Of a stretch of DNA of 36,993 bases, positions 1-8,543 are shown one piece after another (position 1 is the stretch's first letter; the number at the start of each line of letters is the position of its first letter). This DNA is from Rhodospirillales bacterium (GTDB taxonomy: Bacteria; Pseudomonadota; Alphaproteobacteria; Acetobacterales; Acetobacteraceae). A program made the translations under genes and the position numbers. The stretch spans positions 1-36,993 of the forward strand of contig JAGXAO010000009.1 in the NCBI GenBank assembly GCA_018971565.1. The letters run 5' to 3'. The notes below the pieces were generated by a model. The model was given only the letters and a program-made list of their open reading frames with translations. It ran no database searches and had not been told where the DNA came from.

Positions 1-71
1 TCCCCGCGCATGGGGAACTCCGTGCGCGGCAGGAACACGGTGGATTTATAATCGGTCAGCGAATCACTCAT
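1..71 (-). CDS. ileS: Isoleucyl-tRNA synthetase, N-terminal fragment
   Basis: Only the first 23 codons lie in the window; the gene runs off the left edge. The reverse strand reads from an ATG at 71 into MSDSLTDYKSTVFLPRTEFP, which matches the conserved start of bacterial IleS (a DYK..LFLP.T.FPMR pattern just before the Rossmann core). IleS charges tRNA-Ile in the cytoplasm. Its position downstream of ribF on the same strand is a common bacterial order (ribF-ileS), which supports the call. No strong Shine-Dalgarno sequence is visible before the ATG. A possible promoter lies in the 117-bp gap after ribF. Confidence 0.82.
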   Translation of the reverse strand, partial: MSDSLTDYKSTVFLPRTEFPMRG

Positions 72-134
72 GGAAAACCATCACCAGGCGGTGGAAAAAG
101 ACGCGGCGGAAACCCGTTTCAAGCCCGGGCAGGC

Positions 135-163
135 GGTATAATTCGTATGGTATGGCCGGTCAT
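135..163 (-). promoter_or_regulatory. Possible ileS promoter
   Basis: On the reverse strand, ATGACC (163-158) and TATACC (140-135) are separated by exactly 17 bp and lie in the ribF-ileS gap. Each hexamer matches the sigma-70 consensus at 4 of 6 positions. This is pattern matching only; ileS could also be read through from ribF. Confidence 0.3.
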
Positions 164-188
164 GGCGCATTTATGCGGCGCGGCGCGG

Positions 189-1106
189 CTAAGCGTCAAG
201 CACGCGGCGGGCATGGGCCGCATCCCGGGCGATCTGCGCCTTCAGCAGGTCGAAGGAGGCGAATTTCTGCTCCTCACGGATGAAATGGCGCAGCTGCACC
301 GCAAGCTCCTGGCCGTACAAATCGCCCTCGAAATCGAAAAAATGCACCTCCAGCCGGGATTCAGTGCCGCCCACGGTGGGACGCAGCCCGATATTGGCCA
401 CACCCTTCACCAGCTTGCCCCCGATTTTCGCGGTAACGGCGTAAACGCCGCGTTGTGGCTCCAGATGCCGGCCCAGCTGGATGTTTGCCGTGGGAAAGCC
501 GATGGTACGGCCACGCGCATCACCATGCACCACCTCGCCCCTTATGGAACAAGGCCGGCCCAGCAGCGCCGCCGCGCGCTCCGGGTAGCCATCCTGCAAC
601 AAGCGGCGGATGCGTGTGGAAGAAACCGGCCCCTGCGCGTCCGCCACCGGCGGCACAATGGTTAGCCCAATCCCCAGGCTCTCCGCCCGCGCGGCCAGAA
701 ACTCAACATCGCCCCCCCGCCGGTGGCCGAAGGCAAAATCCGCCCCGCAGGAGAGATGCACGGCCCCTATGCCCTTGAACAAAATCTCCTCGACGAAAAA
801 CTCGGCCGGCAAATGGGAAAATTCTGTATCGAACGGCAATTGGTACAGAAACTCCACCCCCAGCGCCGCAAGGGCGGCCGCACGCTCCGCCGCGAGGGTC
901 AACCGGAAGGGCGGGTCTTGCGGGCGGAAGAACTCACGCGGGTGCGGCTCGAAGGTCAGCACGGCGCGCGGCGCGTCCGGCCGGGCGGCATGGGCGGCGC
1001 TCAACACGGCCACATGGCCAATATGCACACCATCAAAATTGCCCATGGCCACGCTGGCGCCACGCGCCGCGGCTGGTAATCCCCGCCAATCCGAATAAAT
1101 CTTCAT
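189..1106 (-). CDS. ribF: Bifunctional riboflavin kinase / FAD synthetase
   Basis: RibF phosphorylates riboflavin to FMN and adenylates FMN to FAD in the cytoplasm. The 305-residue length is normal for the bacterial bifunctional enzyme. The N-terminal nucleotidyltransferase half has the GNFDGVHIGH motif (residues 22-31). SSTRIRRLL at about 162-170 fits the family's ISSTxIR motif. The C-terminal kinase half has GRTIGFPTANI (about 199-209), which binds the flavin and ATP. The ATG at 1106 has a GGAGG about 13 bases upstream, rather far for a ribosome binding site. It is followed by ileS on the same strand, and is divergent from the DUF2125 gene across an 83-bp gap. Confidence 0.95.
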   Translation of the reverse strand: MKIYSDWRGLPAAARGASVAMGNFDGVHIGHVAVLSAAHAARPDAPRAVLTFEPHPREFFRPQDPPFRLTLAAERAAALAALGVEFLYQLPFDTEFSHLPAEFFVEEILFKGIGAVHLSCGADFAFGHRRGGDVEFLAARAESLGIGLTIVPPVADAQGPVSSTRIRRLLQDGYPERAAALLGRPCSIRGEVVHGDARGRTIGFPTANIQLGRHLEPQRGVYAVTAKIGGKLVKGVANIGLRPTVGGTESRLEVHFFDFEGDLYGQELAVQLRHFIREEQKFASFDLLKAQIARDAAHARRVLDA

Positions 1107-1189
1107 GCAGATGCTAAAGCCTCCACACTTGGCCGCCGGTCAAGGGTGCGGCACAACAAGGGCGAAAACAAATCCTAGGGGAAACACCG

Positions 1190-2365
1190 ATGCGGGGTTT
1201 TATCAAGGGCCTGGCCGGGCTCATCGTTTTAATTGTCCTGGCCTGGCTGGGCGTGTGGCTCTACGCGGAAATGCGGCTGAAGCAGCTTGTCGCAGCCGAG
1301 ATCAACCGGGCAAACGCCTCCGGCACGGTACAGATCAGCTATGACAAGCTCACCACCAGCAGCTCTCCGCTTGTGGCCAGCGTGGCCCTGGCAAACCCCA
1401 GCTGGACATCAAGGCCCGATGCCAGCGCCCCGGCCATCACCTTGCGCGCCGCCAAAATCGGCATGCATGTCGATATTTTCGCCCCGCTGCTGTTGCATGT
1501 GGATATGCCGCAAAGCATCGCCATCACCACGCCCGAGGCATCCGGCGCTCTCACTTTCGCGGTGGCGGATGTTACGGAAAAGCTCTCACCATCGCTATGG
1601 ACCGGCAATATAGACAACCCCATCACCGGAGGCGATGCACGTTTCGCCGGTATCAATCTGCTGGCCAGCAATGGCAGCCTGCAAGTGGCGCAGATCGACA
1701 GCCTGGTATTGCACGAATCGTTGAACGCCAAAGCCAACCCTGGCCAGACGGCAATGGCGGTCAGTGAGACAATGAACCATTTCCAGCTTTCCCCCATCAT
1801 CGCGCGGCTCATCAACCTGCCATTCAACGGGCAAATTGCCTATCTCGCGCTTTCAATGCGGCTTTCCGGGCCACTGAACTGGCAAAGCATCGCCAAACAG
1901 GTGGCAGCACTACCCCCTGGCGATGCGCGCGTGCATTTCATGCTGCAAAGCCTGCATCAATGGGCACTCGCCGGTGGCAGCGGCCAGGGCAAGCTCACAG
2001 CCATACTCGGCCCCAGCCGGGTTGACGCCAATGGCAGCCTGCTGTTCGACAAGCAGGCTCAGCCTTCGGGCACTTGGGACTTGACCGCCAACCATCTGGA
2101 TCAGTTCACCACCGCCCTCACCAGCGCCTACCCGGCACTGCAAAACAATGTGAACCAGTTTGAGGCCCGGCTTTCACCCTACCTCTCCACAACCCAGGCG
2201 GGCGGGCAGGTGCTGGCCGTGAACACCGCTTACGGCAAGAACGGGGTAACGATAAACGGCACAAAGACAGGTGACATGCCGCCGCTGGACTGGAACAACC
2301 TGCTCAACCCGCCGCCCCCACCCCCCGTGGCGCCGGGCGACGGCTCGGGTGCTGCCTCGCCGTAA
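1190..2365 (+). CDS. DUF2125-type envelope protein
   Basis: This is a 391-residue protein with a single N-terminal membrane segment (about residues 5-27) followed by a long, Ala/Leu/Ser-rich, beta-prone region. That architecture fits the uncharacterised alphaproteobacterial DUF2125 family, whose members are predicted to be anchored in the inner membrane with the bulk in the periplasm, loosely like AsmA-type proteins. The C-terminus is a low-complexity tail with a run of six prolines (about residues 374-379) and Gly/Ser/Ala. The ATG at 1190 is preceded by TAGGGGA at a good distance. No function can be assigned. The family call rests on overall pattern and taxon, not on a catalytic motif. Confidence 0.65.
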   Translation: MRGFIKGLAGLIVLIVLAWLGVWLYAEMRLKQLVAAEINRANASGTVQISYDKLTTSSSPLVASVALANPSWTSRPDASAPAITLRAAKIGMHVDIFAPLLLHVDMPQSIAITTPEASGALTFAVADVTEKLSPSLWTGNIDNPITGGDARFAGINLLASNGSLQVAQIDSLVLHESLNAKANPGQTAMAVSETMNHFQLSPIIARLINLPFNGQIAYLALSMRLSGPLNWQSIAKQVAALPPGDARVHFMLQSLHQWALAGGSGQGKLTAILGPSRVDANGSLLFDKQAQPSGTWDLTANHLDQFTTALTSAYPALQNNVNQFEARLSPYLSTTQAGGQVLAVNTAYGKNGVTINGTKTGDMPPLDWNNLLNPPPPPPVAPGDGSGAASP

Positions 2366-2443
2366 ATTAATATAGCAGCAGTTGACCTTACCCCAAGGGA
2401 AAGCCGCAAGTTTAAGCCATCGCCATTATTGAAAGAGATATTC

Positions 2444-2818
2444 ATGATCCGAATAATGCTTCTTGCAGGTCTCACCGCCCTCACGGCACCAGTCGCGTTC
2501 GCCCAAACCGCTTCCAACGGCATGGGCATGGGCGGCGCCTCAACCCAAATGGCTGGAGATGCGGCCGACAAAGCCCTGATGAGCGGAATGGCTAAAATGA
2601 GCCACGATATGGCCAACGCGCCCGAAACAGGCAATGCGGACCAGGATTTCGTCGCCATGATGATTCCGCACCATGCGGGCGCGATTTCGATGGCGGAGGC
2701 CGAGCTGCGCTACGGGCACGACCCTTATCTGCGGCACATGGCACAAGATATCATTACCGCCCAGAACCGGGAGATCGCGGAGATGAAAAACTGGCAGAAA
2801 GCGCATCCCGCGCCATAA
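2444..2818 (+). CDS. DUF305 family secreted protein
   Basis: The 124-residue product has a Sec signal peptide ending in AFA-Q (residues 18-21), so it should be periplasmic. The DUF305 signature is clear: MMIPHHAGAISMAE (about 72-85), then H92, H98-M99 and a long helix. DUF305 proteins are ferritin-like four-helix proteins; members such as CopM bind copper through His/Met. The segment GMGMGG (about 26-31) adds more methionines. I chose the ATG at 2444 because AAAGAGA lies just upstream and it gives a clean signal peptide. The gene stands alone, convergent with mlaC across a shared terminator. Copper binding is inferred from the family. Confidence 0.85.
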   Translation: MIRIMLLAGLTALTAPVAFAQTASNGMGMGGASTQMAGDAADKALMSGMAKMSHDMANAPETGNADQDFVAMMIPHHAGAISMAEAELRYGHDPYLRHMAQDIITAQNREIAEMKNWQKAHPAP

Positions 2819-2833
2819 ATATCGGTCTCGACA

Positions 2834-2867
2834 AAAACAGCCCTTACCTCACGGCACGGGCTGTTTT
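2834..2867. terminator. Bidirectional Rho-independent terminator
   Basis: AAAACAGCCC (2834-2843) pairs perfectly with GGGCTGTTTT (2858-2867) around a 14-nt loop. T-rich sequence follows on the plus strand and TTTTTG on the minus strand. It lies between the convergent DUF305 gene and mlaC and can serve both. Confidence 0.8.
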
Positions 2868-2886
2868 CTGATTTGTTTTTCGTAAG

Positions 2887-3504
2887 TTATTGCGCGGCAG
2901 ATATCTTCGATATCTGGTTCTGCATGGCATTCAGCAGTGCCGAAACCTGGCCACCATTATCGGTGATCACGCCCGCATAATCGTTGCGGGTGGTAATCCG
3001 CAGGCTGGTGCCAGCCACAATCACGTCGATAATCTTTGGCTGTCCGGCATCATCCTCCACCACCCAGCCCACATCGGCCGGCGCCTTGCCGGGCGTAGCA
3101 ATGGTTGTATCCACCAGCACGTCATCACCCTGCGGCGTGGCGCTGTTCGTGGTAAAGGTAACGCCTTGGTAAGCCTTGATCTGGTAGGTGATGTTGTAGC
3201 TCAGGAGCTGGTGAAACAGCGTTTGAAACTGCTGCTTCTGCGCCGGTGTGGCCACATTATTGTAGCGCCCCAGAACATAATCTCCCACCTGGTCAACCGC
3301 GACGATCTGGTTGACTAGATCGCGCAGCTGCCCGGCCTTCTGGCTCTCTGAGCCACCACCATTTACGATGCCTACGAGCTTATCGCCAGACTGGGTGATA
3401 AAACTCTTGGCCTGGTCTGGCGGGAGTGCCTGAGCAGCTCCGGCCATCGCGGCCAGCATGGGGGCGGATGCAATGGCACCTAGGATGAAACGGCGAAAAT
3501 GCAT
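2887..3504 (-). CDS. mlaC: MlaC-like periplasmic phospholipid-binding protein
   Basis: A 205-residue secreted protein of the MlaC/Ttg2D family, which ferries phospholipids between outer-membrane MlaA and the inner-membrane MlaFEDB complex to keep outer-membrane asymmetry. A signal peptide (hydrophobic residues about 6-25, then AQA-L) precedes the conserved fold; the pattern FQTLFHQLLSYNIT (about residues 99-112) and the VDTTI...VGWVVEDD strands are typical of the family. The ATG at 3504 is chosen because AAAGGACA sits about six bases upstream and an earlier frame start would add an unlikely N-terminal extension. It lies 17 bp after mlaA on the same strand, so the two probably form an operon. 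Confidence 0.9.
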   Translation of the reverse strand: MHFRRFILGAIASAPMLAAMAGAAQALPPDQAKSFITQSGDKLVGIVNGGGSESQKAGQLRDLVNQIVAVDQVGDYVLGRYNNVATPAQKQQFQTLFHQLLSYNITYQIKAYQGVTFTTNSATPQGDDVLVDTTIATPGKAPADVGWVVEDDAGQPKIIDVIVAGTSLRITTRNDYAGVITDNGGQVSALLNAMQNQISKISAAQ

Positions 3505-3521
3505 GGTTTGTCCTTTAATCC

Positions 3522-4319
3522 TCATTGAGCAGGCTGCCTGTACCAATCTGGCCAGGTTCGGTTGTCCCGCTGTTCAATCTGCTGCAATTGTGAGGCACGA
3601 GATTGGCGATAAAGGCTCCGGAATGTGGCATAAGGGTCCAGCGCCGTGGCTTTAATCTGGTCGATCGGCTGAATCAGCTCCGCACGGGTGTTTACGAGAT
3701 GAAGCCCTGTTTCTGAGTAACCAAAGTCAGAAAGCGCCGCGCTCGCGGGTGCGGCTTCCATTGGGGTGGCGAACCACTCAACCGGGTAATTAGCCGCGTC
3801 ACGTACACCGGAAGGCCCAAAGAGAGGCAAATAAAGATACGGCCCGGCCGGCACCCCCCACGTGGCAAGTGTCAGGCCGAAATCGGTATCCGTCTCGGGG
3901 TAGCCAATGGCCGATGCCGGATCGAAGATACCGCCGATGCCCACTGTGGAGTTGACAAGAAACCGCACCATGGAGGTGCCTGCATCTTTGGAATGCCCTT
4001 CAGCCATAAAGTTCAGCATCCGTGCTGGCTCGCCGATATTGGAAGCGAAATCCCCCACATGGTTGCGGATACCCTGGGTGGTGATGTGCACATACCCCTC
4101 GGCAACCGGCTTCATAAAATAGGTATCAAGCTTGTCGTTCACATTGTAGAAAACCCGGTTCGTGGGCTCAAGCGGGTCGTTAAGCTGCTGGTAAGCCTGA
4201 TAATCCGCCGTATCAGACTTGGGCGGAGCCGTGGCACAGCCCGAAAGCGCGGTAGCCAGGGCCAAGGCCGGAACCGTTAAGGCCAACCCTTGCCTCAGCC
4301 GGCGGTGCAACTTCGTCAT
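3522..4319 (-). CDS. mlaA: MlaA (VacJ) outer-membrane lipoprotein
   Basis: MlaA removes mislocalised phospholipid from the outer leaflet of the outer membrane. The 265-residue product starts with a lipoprotein signal whose lipobox is LSGC (Cys at about residue 28). The family core follows: NDPLEPTNRVFYNVNDKLD, GIRNHVGDFASNI, FLVNSTVGIGGIFDPAS and the WGVPAGPYLYLPLFGPS segment, all diagnostic of VacJ/MlaA. The ATG at 4319 has an AGGAG a short way upstream. mlaC follows directly. The inner-membrane ABC components (mlaE, mlaF, mlaB) are not in this window, and an MlaD homologue is 22 kb away. Confidence 0.94.
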   Translation of the reverse strand: MTKLHRRLRQGLALTVPALALATALSGCATAPPKSDTADYQAYQQLNDPLEPTNRVFYNVNDKLDTYFMKPVAEGYVHITTQGIRNHVGDFASNIGEPARMLNFMAEGHSKDAGTSMVRFLVNSTVGIGGIFDPASAIGYPETDTDFGLTLATWGVPAGPYLYLPLFGPSGVRDAANYPVEWFATPMEAAPASAALSDFGYSETGLHLVNTRAELIQPIDQIKATALDPYATFRSLYRQSRASQLQQIEQRDNRTWPDWYRQPAQ

Positions 4320-4485
4320 TTTCCTAACTCCTGACTTCAGGCCACCATGCGGAGGCATCTCAAATGTGTGTGTCATTACCGTTTCGTCAACTGGGCGGCC
4401 AGAGCTTCATTCAGCCTGTGGCCTCCTTGCCACTTGCTTAAACCCCCACGGCCTGCCACCTAACGCGGCTGACGGAGCTTGCAAT

Positions 4486-5424
4486 ATGACACATTCCCCT
4501 GTCCGACACACGCTGGAACGCTGGGCCGCGGGCGAGCGCATTGCGCCGCTGCCCGCGCGGGAAGGCGCCGAGCCGCCTGCCATCTCGTTTGAATTTTTTC
4601 CACCCAAAACAGAGGCGCTGGAAACCCAGCTCTGGCATTGTGTTGAACGGCTGGCCACCCTGCGGCCGAATTTCGTCTCCGTCACCTACGGCGCGGGCGG
4701 ATCCACGCAGGAGCGCACCCACGCCACCGTGCTGCGGATTGTGAAGGAAACCGCCCTCACCCCCGCTGCGCACCTCACCTGTGTGGGCGCCACGAAAGAG
4801 GCGGTGAACGAGGTAGCTGAGCGTTATTGGCAGGCCGGGGTGAGGCATATCGTCGCCCTGCGCGGGGATGCGCCGAATGGCGAAACCTATGCGCCGCATC
4901 CTGGCGGTTATGCCTTTGCCGCGGACCTCGTGGCTGGTTTGAAAAAAATTGCGGACTTTGAAATTTCCGTCGCCGCCTACCCGGAAACCCACCCCCAGGC
5001 CACGAGCCCAGAGGCAGACCTCGACAATTTGAAGCGCAAGCTGGATGCCGGGGCAACGCGCGCCATCACCCAGGTGTTTTTCGACAATAACATCTTCCTG
5101 CGCTTTATGGACCGCGCCTTGGCCGCGGGCATCAAGGCGCCCATCGTGCCCGGCATTCTGCCTGTCACCAACTTCAACCAGATGAAGAAATTCTCTGAGG
5201 CCTGCGGCACCTCCGTGCCGGGCTGGATGGCCGGCATGTTCGAGGGGCTGGACGACGATGTGGAAACCCGCCGCATGGTGGCGGCCGCTGTGGCGGCCGA
5301 ACAGGTGCGCCTACTCCAGGCCAACGGCATTGACGAGTTCCATTTCTACACCCTCAACCGCCCGGACCTCACCTATGCCATCGCCCGCATCCTCGGCGTG
5401 AAGCCAGAGGCACCCGCCGCTTGA
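4486..5424 (+). CDS. metF: 5,10-methylenetetrahydrofolate reductase
   Basis: MetF reduces 5,10-methylene-THF to 5-methyl-THF using a flavin, feeding methionine synthesis. The 312-residue protein has the family opening ISFEFFPPKTEA (about 33-44, including the catalytic Glu), the VTYGAGGST segment, HLTCVGA, RGD..., the AAYPETHP flavin/folate region and the terminal FYTLNRP motif. I start it at the ATG at 4486 with GGAG about eight bases upstream; the frame is open further upstream but would run over the divergent mlaA. Its stop overlaps the start of the helicase gene, suggesting an operon metF-uvrD-prmA. I found no recognisable SAM or SAH riboswitch in the 166-bp upstream gap. Confidence 0.93.
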   Translation: MTHSPVRHTLERWAAGERIAPLPAREGAEPPAISFEFFPPKTEALETQLWHCVERLATLRPNFVSVTYGAGGSTQERTHATVLRIVKETALTPAAHLTCVGATKEAVNEVAERYWQAGVRHIVALRGDAPNGETYAPHPGGYAFAADLVAGLKKIADFEISVAAYPETHPQATSPEADLDNLKRKLDAGATRAITQVFFDNNIFLRFMDRALAAGIKAPIVPGILPVTNFNQMKKFSEACGTSVPGWMAGMFEGLDDDVETRRMVAAAVAAEQVRLLQANGIDEFHFYTLNRPDLTYAIARILGVKPEAPAA

Positions 5425-7592
5425 GCGATTATCTGGCCGGGCTGAACACCGCCCAGCGTGAGGCAGTGGAGGCAACGGAGGGCCCGGTGCTGGTGCTGGC
5501 GGGTGCGGGCACGGGCAAAACCCGCGTGCTCACCACGCGCTTCGCCCATATTTTGCTCAGCCGCCGCGCCTTCCCCAACCAGATTCTCAGCGTCACCTTC
5601 ACCAACAAGGCCGCGCGGGAGATGCGCGAGCGCGTGGGCAAGATCATGGGCGGGCCGGTTGAGGGGCTGTGGCTCGGCACGTTCCACTCGCTCTGCGCGC
5701 GTATGCTCCGCCGCTGGGCGGACCGTGTGGGGCTGACCAGCAGCTTCTCGATTCTGGATACGGACGACCAGCTCCGCCTGCTCAAGCAGATACTGGAAGA
5801 CGCGAAGATCGACTTCAAACGCTGGCCGCCAAATGCGCTGATGGCGCAGATCCAGCGCTGGAAAGACAAAGGCTTCATGCCAGGCCAGATTCCGGCGGGC
5901 GAAAGCTCGGATTTCGCCGATGGAAGGGCAGAGGAGTTCTACGCTGGCTATCAGACCCGCCTGCGCCAGCTCAACGCGGTGGATTTCGGCGACCTCCTGT
6001 TGCTGATGGTGCATCTGCTGAAAACCGATGCCGAGGTGCTGGCGCATTACCACCGTGCTTTCCGCTATATTCTGGTGGACGAATACCAGGACACCAACCT
6101 CGTGCAATATTACTGGCTGCGGCTGCTGGCCCAGGGGCACAAGAATATCTGCTGCGTGGGCGATGACGACCAGAGCATCTATAGCTGGCGCGGTGCGGAA
6201 ATTGAAAACATCCTGAAATTCGAAAGGGATTTTCCAGGTGCCAAGATCGTCCGGCTGGAGGCGAATTATCGCTCTACCCGGCCCATTCTCACCGCCGCCT
6301 CGCATCTCATCTCCCACAACGAAGGCCGGCTTGGCAAAACCCTGCACCCTGGCCGCAACGATGCGGATGGCGAGAAGGTTGAAGTAATTTCCTTGTGGGA
6401 TTCTGAGGAGGAAGCCCGCAGCGTGGGCGGGCGCATCGAAAGCCTCTGGCGCGCCGGCCATTCCTTGGACGAGATCGCCATTCTGGTGCGCGCCGGGTTC
6501 CAGACCCGCGCCTTTGAGGAAAGGCTGCTCACGCTTGGCGTGCCTTACCGCATCGTCGGCGGCTTGCGCTTCTACGAACGACAGGAAATCCGCGACGCGA
6601 TCGCTTATTTGCGCGTGCTGGCACAACCGGCGGACGACCTCGCTTTCGAGCGTATCGTGAATCTGCCGAAGCGCGGCGTGGGGGAAAGTGCGATGCGTAA
6701 TCTGCACGAAACCGCACGAACCACTGATCTTTCCTTGCACGACGCGATGGTGAAGCTGGTTTCCGAAGGCGGATTCAAGGGCAAGCTCGGCGCCACTTTG
6801 CGCGGGCTCGTGGAACAGTTCCAGGCTTGGCGCGGACTTCTTGAAGCGCAAGGCCCGGTAGTGGCGCTGGACGCGTTGCTGGAAGAAAGCGGCTACATCG
6901 CCATGTGGAAGGCGGATAAATCGCCCGACGCACCGGGGCGGCTGGAAAACCTGAAGGAGCTTTCCCGCGCCTTGGCGGATTTCGAGACCTTGGCGCAGTT
7001 CCTTGAGCATGTCGCACTCGTCACCGAGGTGGAAACGGAAAGTGATGGCGCCAAGGTTTCGATGATGACCCTGCACGGCGCGAAAGGTTTGGAATTCGAC
7101 ACGGTTTTCCTCCCTGGTTGGGAGGAAGGCGTTTTCCCAAACCAGCGCAGCCTGGATGAAGGCGGCAATAAAAGCCTGGAGGAAGAACGCCGCCTGGCTT
7201 ATGTCGGCATCACCCGCGCAAAGCAGCGCGCCATTATCCTGCACGCAGCCAACCGGCGCATTTACGCCAATTGGCAAAGCTCCATACCCAGCCGTTTCAT
7301 TGAGGAGCTGCCGGAGGAGGTGATCCGCCGTTCCGGCTCCGCCCAGCCACAAACCGCGCGCAAGGCCCCTTCCGCCACACAATTCCCCGTGCAGGCCCGC
7401 CGCCTGGAAGCGTGGGAGGCACAAGCCCGCCCTGCCCGTGCAAACAAAATTCCCGTCGGGGCCAGGGTATTCCACCAAAAATTCGGCTATGGCCGCGTTA
7501 TCGCCGCCGATGACGACCGGCTGGATATTGATTTCGAGACATCAGGAGAAAAACGCGTGCTGGACCGTTTTGTGGAGCGCCAGGATGGCTGA
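5421..7592 (+). CDS. uvrD: UvrD/PcrA family DNA helicase
   Basis: A 723-residue superfamily 1A 3'-5' DNA helicase acting in nucleotide excision repair, mismatch repair or clearing of blocked replication forks. Motifs in order: Q-motif LNTAQREAV (8-16), Walker A AGAGTGKT (27-34), Walker B DEYQDT (220-225), motif III QSIYSWRGA (251-259), motif IV LEANYRST (279-286), motif V SMMTLHGAKGLEFD, motif VI RRLAYVGITRA. The C-terminal FGYGRVI...EKRVLDRFVE stretch matches the Tudor-like tail of PcrA/UvrD that binds RNA polymerase. The start is a TTG whose last two bases form part of the metF stop (TTGA); no other start in this frame is nearby, and AGAGG lies about ten bases upstream. PcrA is an equally good name. 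Confidence 0.94.
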   Translation: MSDYLAGLNTAQREAVEATEGPVLVLAGAGTGKTRVLTTRFAHILLSRRAFPNQILSVTFTNKAAREMRERVGKIMGGPVEGLWLGTFHSLCARMLRRWADRVGLTSSFSILDTDDQLRLLKQILEDAKIDFKRWPPNALMAQIQRWKDKGFMPGQIPAGESSDFADGRAEEFYAGYQTRLRQLNAVDFGDLLLLMVHLLKTDAEVLAHYHRAFRYILVDEYQDTNLVQYYWLRLLAQGHKNICCVGDDDQSIYSWRGAEIENILKFERDFPGAKIVRLEANYRSTRPILTAASHLISHNEGRLGKTLHPGRNDADGEKVEVISLWDSEEEARSVGGRIESLWRAGHSLDEIAILVRAGFQTRAFEERLLTLGVPYRIVGGLRFYERQEIRDAIAYLRVLAQPADDLAFERIVNLPKRGVGESAMRNLHETARTTDLSLHDAMVKLVSEGGFKGKLGATLRGLVEQFQAWRGLLEAQGPVVALDALLEESGYIAMWKADKSPDAPGRLENLKELSRALADFETLAQFLEHVALVTEVETESDGAKVSMMTLHGAKGLEFDTVFLPGWEEGVFPNQRSLDEGGNKSLEEERRLAYVGITRAKQRAIILHAANRRIYANWQSSIPSRFIEELPEEVIRRSGSAQPQTARKAPSATQFPVQARRLEAWEAQARPARANKIPVGARVFHQKFGYGRVIAADDDRLDIDFETSGEKRVLDRFVERQDG

Positions 7593-8460
7593 GGAAGTTC
7601 TGGATTGCGTCAGCCTGCGCGTACCCGCTTTGGTGATGGAAAACTTCGAGGCCGCACTCTCCAGCGTCTGCCGCGCCGTGTCGTTTTATCACGACGAGGA
7701 CGCAGATGAATGGGACCTGCAAGGTGTAAAGGAACGCGGCGCGTATGAGGAAGACCTCGCCGCCGCGTTTATGATTGCTGAAATGGTCTCCGGCTTTTCG
7801 CCACACATCACGCGCGGGCTGGTGCCGGTGGGCGGCTGGCTGGCGCGCACGCAGCAGGCTTTCCCGGAGCAGCTTATCGGCAAGCGTTTCGCCGTGCGCG
7901 GCACCCATATTCAGGATGCCAAATTGCCAGGCCGCATCACCATCACGCTGGATGCCGGGCTCGCTTTTGGCACGGGCGAACACAACTCCACGCGCGGCTG
8001 CATGGTCACGCTGGAGGACCTCGTGAAGCATCATCACCCGCAACGCATCCTGGATCTCGGCACCGGCTCCGGCATTCTCGCCATTGCCGCCGCAAAACTG
8101 ATGCACAAAAATGTGCTGGCCACAGATATCGACGCCCGCGCCGCCCGCGTGGCCGGAGAAAACGCCAAACTGAACGGGGTGGCGGGCATGGTGCATGCCA
8201 TTCGGGCCGATGGCTGGGCAGACCCGCACATCACCAAGGCGGCACCGTTCGACCTGGTGTTCGCCAACATTCTTGCCCGCCCGCTCTGCGCCATGGCGCA
8301 CGAGCTGACTGCCCATCTGGCCCCTGGCGGAGTGGCGATTCTGGCGGGGCTACTGAACACCCAGGTAAACTGGGTGCTTTCCTGCCACCGCCGCGCCGGG
8401 CTTAAGCTTGAACGCCGGCTGGTGGATGGAGCCTGGTCGATTCTGACGCTACGGAAATAG
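7585..8460 (+). CDS. prmA: Ribosomal protein L11 methyltransferase
   Basis: PrmA trimethylates ribosomal protein L11 using S-adenosylmethionine. The 291 residues match the family length. The PrmA signature AFGTGEHNST (127-136), the SAM motif LDLGTGSGIL (156-165), the acidic DID after strand beta-2 and the FANIL motif (226-230, the NxL substrate-site loop) are all present. The ATG at 7585 overlaps the end of uvrD by eight bases (ATGGCTGA), so it is likely translationally coupled to it. A strong bidirectional terminator follows. Confidence 0.93.
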   Translation: MAEEVLDCVSLRVPALVMENFEAALSSVCRAVSFYHDEDADEWDLQGVKERGAYEEDLAAAFMIAEMVSGFSPHITRGLVPVGGWLARTQQAFPEQLIGKRFAVRGTHIQDAKLPGRITITLDAGLAFGTGEHNSTRGCMVTLEDLVKHHHPQRILDLGTGSGILAIAAAKLMHKNVLATDIDARAARVAGENAKLNGVAGMVHAIRADGWADPHITKAAPFDLVFANILARPLCAMAHELTAHLAPGGVAILAGLLNTQVNWVLSCHRRAGLKLERRLVDGAWSILTLRK

Positions 8461-8508
8461 AGCCGCGTTTGGCCAGGGGCCACAAAAGAACACCATGGCA
8501 GAGCAACA

Positions 8509-8539
8509 AAAAAGGCCGGGGAAACTCCCCGGCCTTTTT
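8509..8539. terminator. Bidirectional Rho-independent terminator
   Basis: AAAAAGGCCGGGG (8509-8521) pairs with CCCCGGCCTTTTT (8527-8539) around a 5-nt loop. The stem is GC-rich with A/T tails on both sides. It separates the convergent genes prmA and pntB. Confidence 0.92.
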
Positions 8540-8543
8540 AATC

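Noticed and set aside
4320-4485. Possible SAM or SAH riboswitch upstream of metF
   Set aside because: I compared by eye with the SAM-II and SAH riboswitch cores I know and found no convincing match. A covariance-model search would settle it.
5373-7478. 701-codon open frame on the minus strand opposite the helicase gene
   Set aside because: It is a mirror of the third-position GC bias of the real gene, which has all SF1 motifs. The antisense product has no recognisable domain.
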